Positions 7,061-9,297 of a stretch of DNA of 9,297 nt are shown in pieces (the stretch's first letter is position 1; the number at the start of each line of letters is the position of its first letter). This stretch comes from Opitutia bacterium UBA4506. Lineage in GTDB: Bacteria; Verrucomicrobiota; Verrucomicrobiia; Opitutales; Puniceicoccaceae. Made by a program: the position numbers and the translations under genes. The stretch covers positions 1 through 9,297 of the forward strand of contig DGMY01000052.1 in the NCBI GenBank assembly GCA_002388665.1. The letters are read 5' to 3'. The notes under the pieces were generated by a model. The model had not been told where the DNA came from. It searched no databases and worked only from the letters and a program-made list of their open reading frames with translations.

Positions 7061-7100
7061 GGCCCGCAGAGTGAACGATTCACACTGCGGGCCGTTTTTA
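7061..7100 (+). terminator. intrinsic terminator of the glyA transcript
   Basis: A 15-base arm (7061-7075) pairs with 7079-7093 around the three-base loop CGA. The only mismatch is at the tenth pair. The outer nine pairs are GC-rich (GGCCCGCAG with CTGCGGGCC). The stem is followed by GTTTTTA (7094-7100), a short T-run. On the - strand the stem is not followed by T's, so it should work only for the + strand cluster. Confidence 0.9.
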
Positions 7101-7317
7101 TGTAGCATTCAGGCGGATACAAAGAGATTCCGAGAGTACTGCGCCCTGTCGGAACGCCGACCGGCCGCGCCCAAAAAATGGGGAGGCAGAAGCGACAAAC
7201 GATGCCCGGAAAGAATAAGGTATACCTACCTAGGGGGGGGTGCCTCGAAGCACAGATCAATATGCTTTCTGCCCAAATACCTACTCAAACAGAGTGTGGG
7301 CAATTTAAAATCGAGAA
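7101..7317. other. intergenic region between converging glyA and tRNA-Lys
   Basis: I see no protein gene here. The short open frame that runs through it ends inside the tRNA and has no family resemblance. Small structures are present: the 10-base palindrome AGGTATACCT (7218-7227), CCTAGG (7229-7234) running into eight G's (7233-7240), GTGC/GCAC arms (7240-7243 and 7250-7253), and TGCCCA (7270-7275) with TGGGCA (7297-7302) enclosing ACTC/GAGT. The last could fold in the 3' trailer of the tRNA transcript. It has no T-run after it on the - strand, so it is not a classical terminator. Confidence 0.5.
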
Positions 7318-7393
<76 letters not shown>

Positions 7394-7467
7394 CCAAAAA
7401 AGTAGAATCTCTAAAATATGGGCTAGAGGGCAAGTGAAATTTTTAAAAATCTAATATTTTTTAACTT
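7394..7467 (-). other. AT-rich spacer between sensor kinase and tRNA-Lys
   Basis: These 74 bases are much richer in A and T than the flanking genes. An A/T-only inverted repeat, TTAAAAA (7443-7449) and TTTTTAA (7458-7464), lies right after the kinase stop. The spacer probably holds the tRNA promoter and whatever ends the kinase transcript, but no consensus boxes or GC-stem terminator can be assigned. Confidence 0.4.
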
Positions 7468-9297
7468 TCACCCGACCTTGTGAGAAACCGTTGGATCCAG
7501 AGGCAATCTCACCATAAATCGGCTGCCGGCCCCTGGAGTGGATTTCACCTCAATTCGCCCGCCCATGAGGCGAACCAGATTGTCGCACACCGTGAGCCCG
7601 ACCCCAGAACCATCAAACTCCTTCTCGCGATCGCCGCCTCCTCTATCGTAAAGGCGGAAGACCCTTTCGACCACCTCTGTGTCCATTCCCACGCCTGTAT
7701 CCTCAACACTCAGTAAGACCGGACACTCTTCCTCCTTGAGCAAGGAGATGGAGACAGTCACAGACCCTTCAGAAGTGAATTTAATGGCATTTGAAATCAG
7801 ATTCGAGAGTACCTGCTGATACCTGAGGCCGTCGATTGTCAGTTCCAACTCATCGTCGGGAGGACAATATTTCAGCACAATATTTTTTTTAAGAGCCTCC
7901 GGCTGAAAAAGGCGGGTGCAACCCTCCGTTAAACGCCCAATATTCGATCTCTCATGAACGAGTTGAAGTCCACCGAGTTCTAGCTTCTCGTTATCGATTA
8001 AGTCCGAGAGGATGCGGATCAACGAATTGCCGCTATCTACGATAAGTCCCGCGATCTCGCACTGCTCATCACTTTGAGCATCGTCCCGCAAAATCGTTGC
8101 AAAACTGATAATGGCGCTCAGTGGATTCCGGATCTCGTGGCTGACACTCGCAAGGAACTCGCCCTTATTGTGGTTTTGAGTTTCGGCGATCCTAGTCTTC
8201 TCTACCAGCTGTTCACCCTCGAGGTGTTCGATCGTAGAATCGACCACAATGGACTGGCACCCTCGAAAATTTCCTTCTGGATCCATGCTAGCAACATTGT
8301 GCCATTGGCACCAGATTCGGCGGCCGTCTTTGCGAAGGTTCCAGTGTGCGGCCTTCGATCCCCTATCCTTAAGAACTTCTTCCCGGATGTCTTCAGCTTT
8401 TCTAGAATCATCCGGCGGAAGCATAAAACTCGAGAAAGGGCGACCAATGGCCTCGTCACCTGTCCAACCAAAAATATCTTCAGCGGCCGAATTCCATTTT
8501 TGGATACGAAACTGATCATCCCAATAGATAATTGGGAGTGGCGCGTTCTCATAGACGCTTCGAAAGAAACGCTCGCTCTCACGCAATTCCCACTCAGCAA
8601 CCGTTCTCCGGCCAACCTCCATCCGCAAAGAAACATTCTGCCGATAAAACCGCCAAGCAACTAGGCTAACGATCAGACCGAAAAGGCCGAGGGCCCCAAT
8701 ACTCACCAGAAAGGATCTCCATGGGAATGGGCGCTCTTGCTTAAAAAGAAATTCGTAGGAGTCAATCGGATCATCGATCAATCCCGCGTCGAGGAAGACG
8801 TTGGCGATGTAGTCCCAACGGCCCGGATTCATGTAACCCACCGGGACTAAATTAGCGCCGACCAGCTGACTGGTCCGTTGAGCCTCATAGAGAAGCTCTT
8901 CCCTGGTTTTTCGCTGGCTATACTTTTCGAGGATAAGGTCGACGATCTCTTCCTCATTCTGCAAAGCATACTCCCATCCCCGTAGGCTAGCCCTCCGAAA
9001 CGCCTCCACGCGATGTGGATGTTTGTCGACCTGCTCCTGGGTGGTGAAAAGGCCATCGCCATAGAAGTCGATCCCTGCTGCCCGCGGAGTAAACACGACC
9101 GGTCGGTACCCCATCTGCTGTAGTGCAAATGGCTCATCAGTGAAATAAGACGAAAGCGCAGCCGCCTTCTGATCAATCACTGGTTGAACTGAGAACTCAT
9201 GCGGGATAAAATTTATCTCATCGATATCGACACCCTCTGCTCGAAACATGGCAATGATGTCCGCCGAATTGGGTGGGGATGTCCCAATTTTTGTTAA
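7468..9297 (-). CDS. membrane sensor histidine kinase with NMT1/THI5-like sensor domain (N-terminus beyond window)
   Basis: The frame stays open to the window's right edge, 16 codons past the first internal ATG (9249), so this is a 5'-partial gene and that ATG is not its start. Residues are numbered from it. The first 165 or so resemble the C-terminal half of an NMT1/THI5-like periplasmic solute-binding domain (FTDEPFALQQMGY, YMNPGRWDYIANVFLDAGLI). One membrane helix follows (180-201), then a short helical linker and a PAS domain (about 226-342). HisKA (about 362-425) has the phospho-acceptor His371 in SHEIRNPL. HATPase (about 470-586) has the N box NLISNAIKFT, G1 DTGVGM (517-522) and G2 GSGVGL (547-552). 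All catalytic motifs are intact. There is no receiver domain, so a separate response regulator is expected but is not in the window. NMT1 domains commonly bind pyrimidine-like or other small solutes. The true ligand cannot be told. An uptake-system link is inference. Confidence 0.92.
   Translation of the reverse strand, partial: LTKIGTSPPNSADIIAMFRAEGVDIDEINFIPHEFSVQPVIDQKAAALSSYFTDEPFALQQMGYRPVVFTPRAAGIDFYGDGLFTTQEQVDKHPHRVEAFRRASLRGWEYALQNEEEIVDLILEKYSQRKTREELLYEAQRTSQLVGANLVPVGYMNPGRWDYIANVFLDAGLIDDPIDSYEFLFKQERPFPWRSFLVSIGALGLFGLIVSLVAWRFYRQNVSLRMEVGRRTVAEWELRESERFFRSVYENAPLPIIYWDDQFRIQKWNSAAEDIFGWTGDEAIGRPFSSFMLPPDDSRKAEDIREEVLKDRGSKAAHWNLRKDGRRIWCQWHNVASMDPEGNFRGCQSIVVDSTIEHLEGEQLVEKTRIAETQNHNKGEFLASVSHEIRNPLSAIISFATILRDDAQSDEQCEIAGLIVDSGNSLIRILSDLIDNEKLELGGLQLVHERSNIGRLTEGCTRLFQPEALKKNIVLKYCPPDDELELTIDGLRYQQVLSNLISNAIKFTSEGSVTVSISLLKEEECPVLLSVEDTGVGMDTEVVERVFRLYDRGGGDREKEFDGSGVGLTVCDNLVRLMGGRIEVKSTPGAGSRFMVRLPLDPTVSHKVG

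Noticed and set aside
7443..7464. A/T-only inverted repeat after the kinase stop as a terminator
   Set aside because: The stem has no GC pairs and on the - strand it is followed by A's, not T's.
7468..9249. ATG at 9249 as the real start of the sensor kinase
   Set aside because: The frame is open through the window edge, and the NMT1-like domain would be cut in half and lack a signal peptide.

Overview
The window reads as bacterial chromosome of roughly balanced GC, dominated by housekeeping genes. Six genes run head to tail on the + strand (199-7017) and end at a strong intrinsic terminator. A tRNA-Lys gene and a sensor kinase gene cut by the window edge lie convergently on the - strand (7318-9297). 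The mix of genes, the weak or absent Shine-Dalgarno sequences and the look of the proteins suggest a Verrucomicrobiota-like (Opitutae-like) or related organism. That placement is an impression from memory and is not demonstrated by the sequence. No phage, transposon, CRISPR or defence gene is visible.

Region 1 (1-3315): a short non-coding leader, then an IMP dehydrogenase gene and, 3 bases later, an adenylosuccinate synthetase-family gene. These enzymes take IMP down its two competing branches, to XMP/GMP and to adenylosuccinate/AMP, so the pair sits at the purine branch point. Both keep their catalytic residues but differ from textbook enzymes at specific positions. The dehydrogenase has Ser where an NAD-contacting Asp is expected. 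The synthetase is about 87 residues longer than E. coli PurA and has Gln where the cross-subunit, IMP-phosphate-binding Arg is expected.

Region 2 (3349-5165): a predicted exported nuclease joining a staphylococcal-nuclease domain, a ComEA-like helix-hairpin-helix domain and an unrecognised C-terminal domain. Its stop codon overlaps the start of ribonuclease HII (rnhB).

Region 3 (5197-7100): a low-molecular-weight protein tyrosine phosphatase, then serine hydroxymethyltransferase (glyA), then small hairpins and a 15-bp-stem terminator. GlyA feeds one-carbon units into the same purine pathway as the first two genes.

Region 4 (7101-9297): about 217 bases without a gene, then tRNA-Lys(CTT) and a membrane sensor histidine kinase (NMT1/THI5-like periplasmic domain, one membrane helix, PAS, HisKA, HATPase), both on the - strand. 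The kinase's N-terminus lies beyond the window.

The most interesting candidate is the coupled, divergent guaB/purA-like pair. I see no clear new defence or mobile system.
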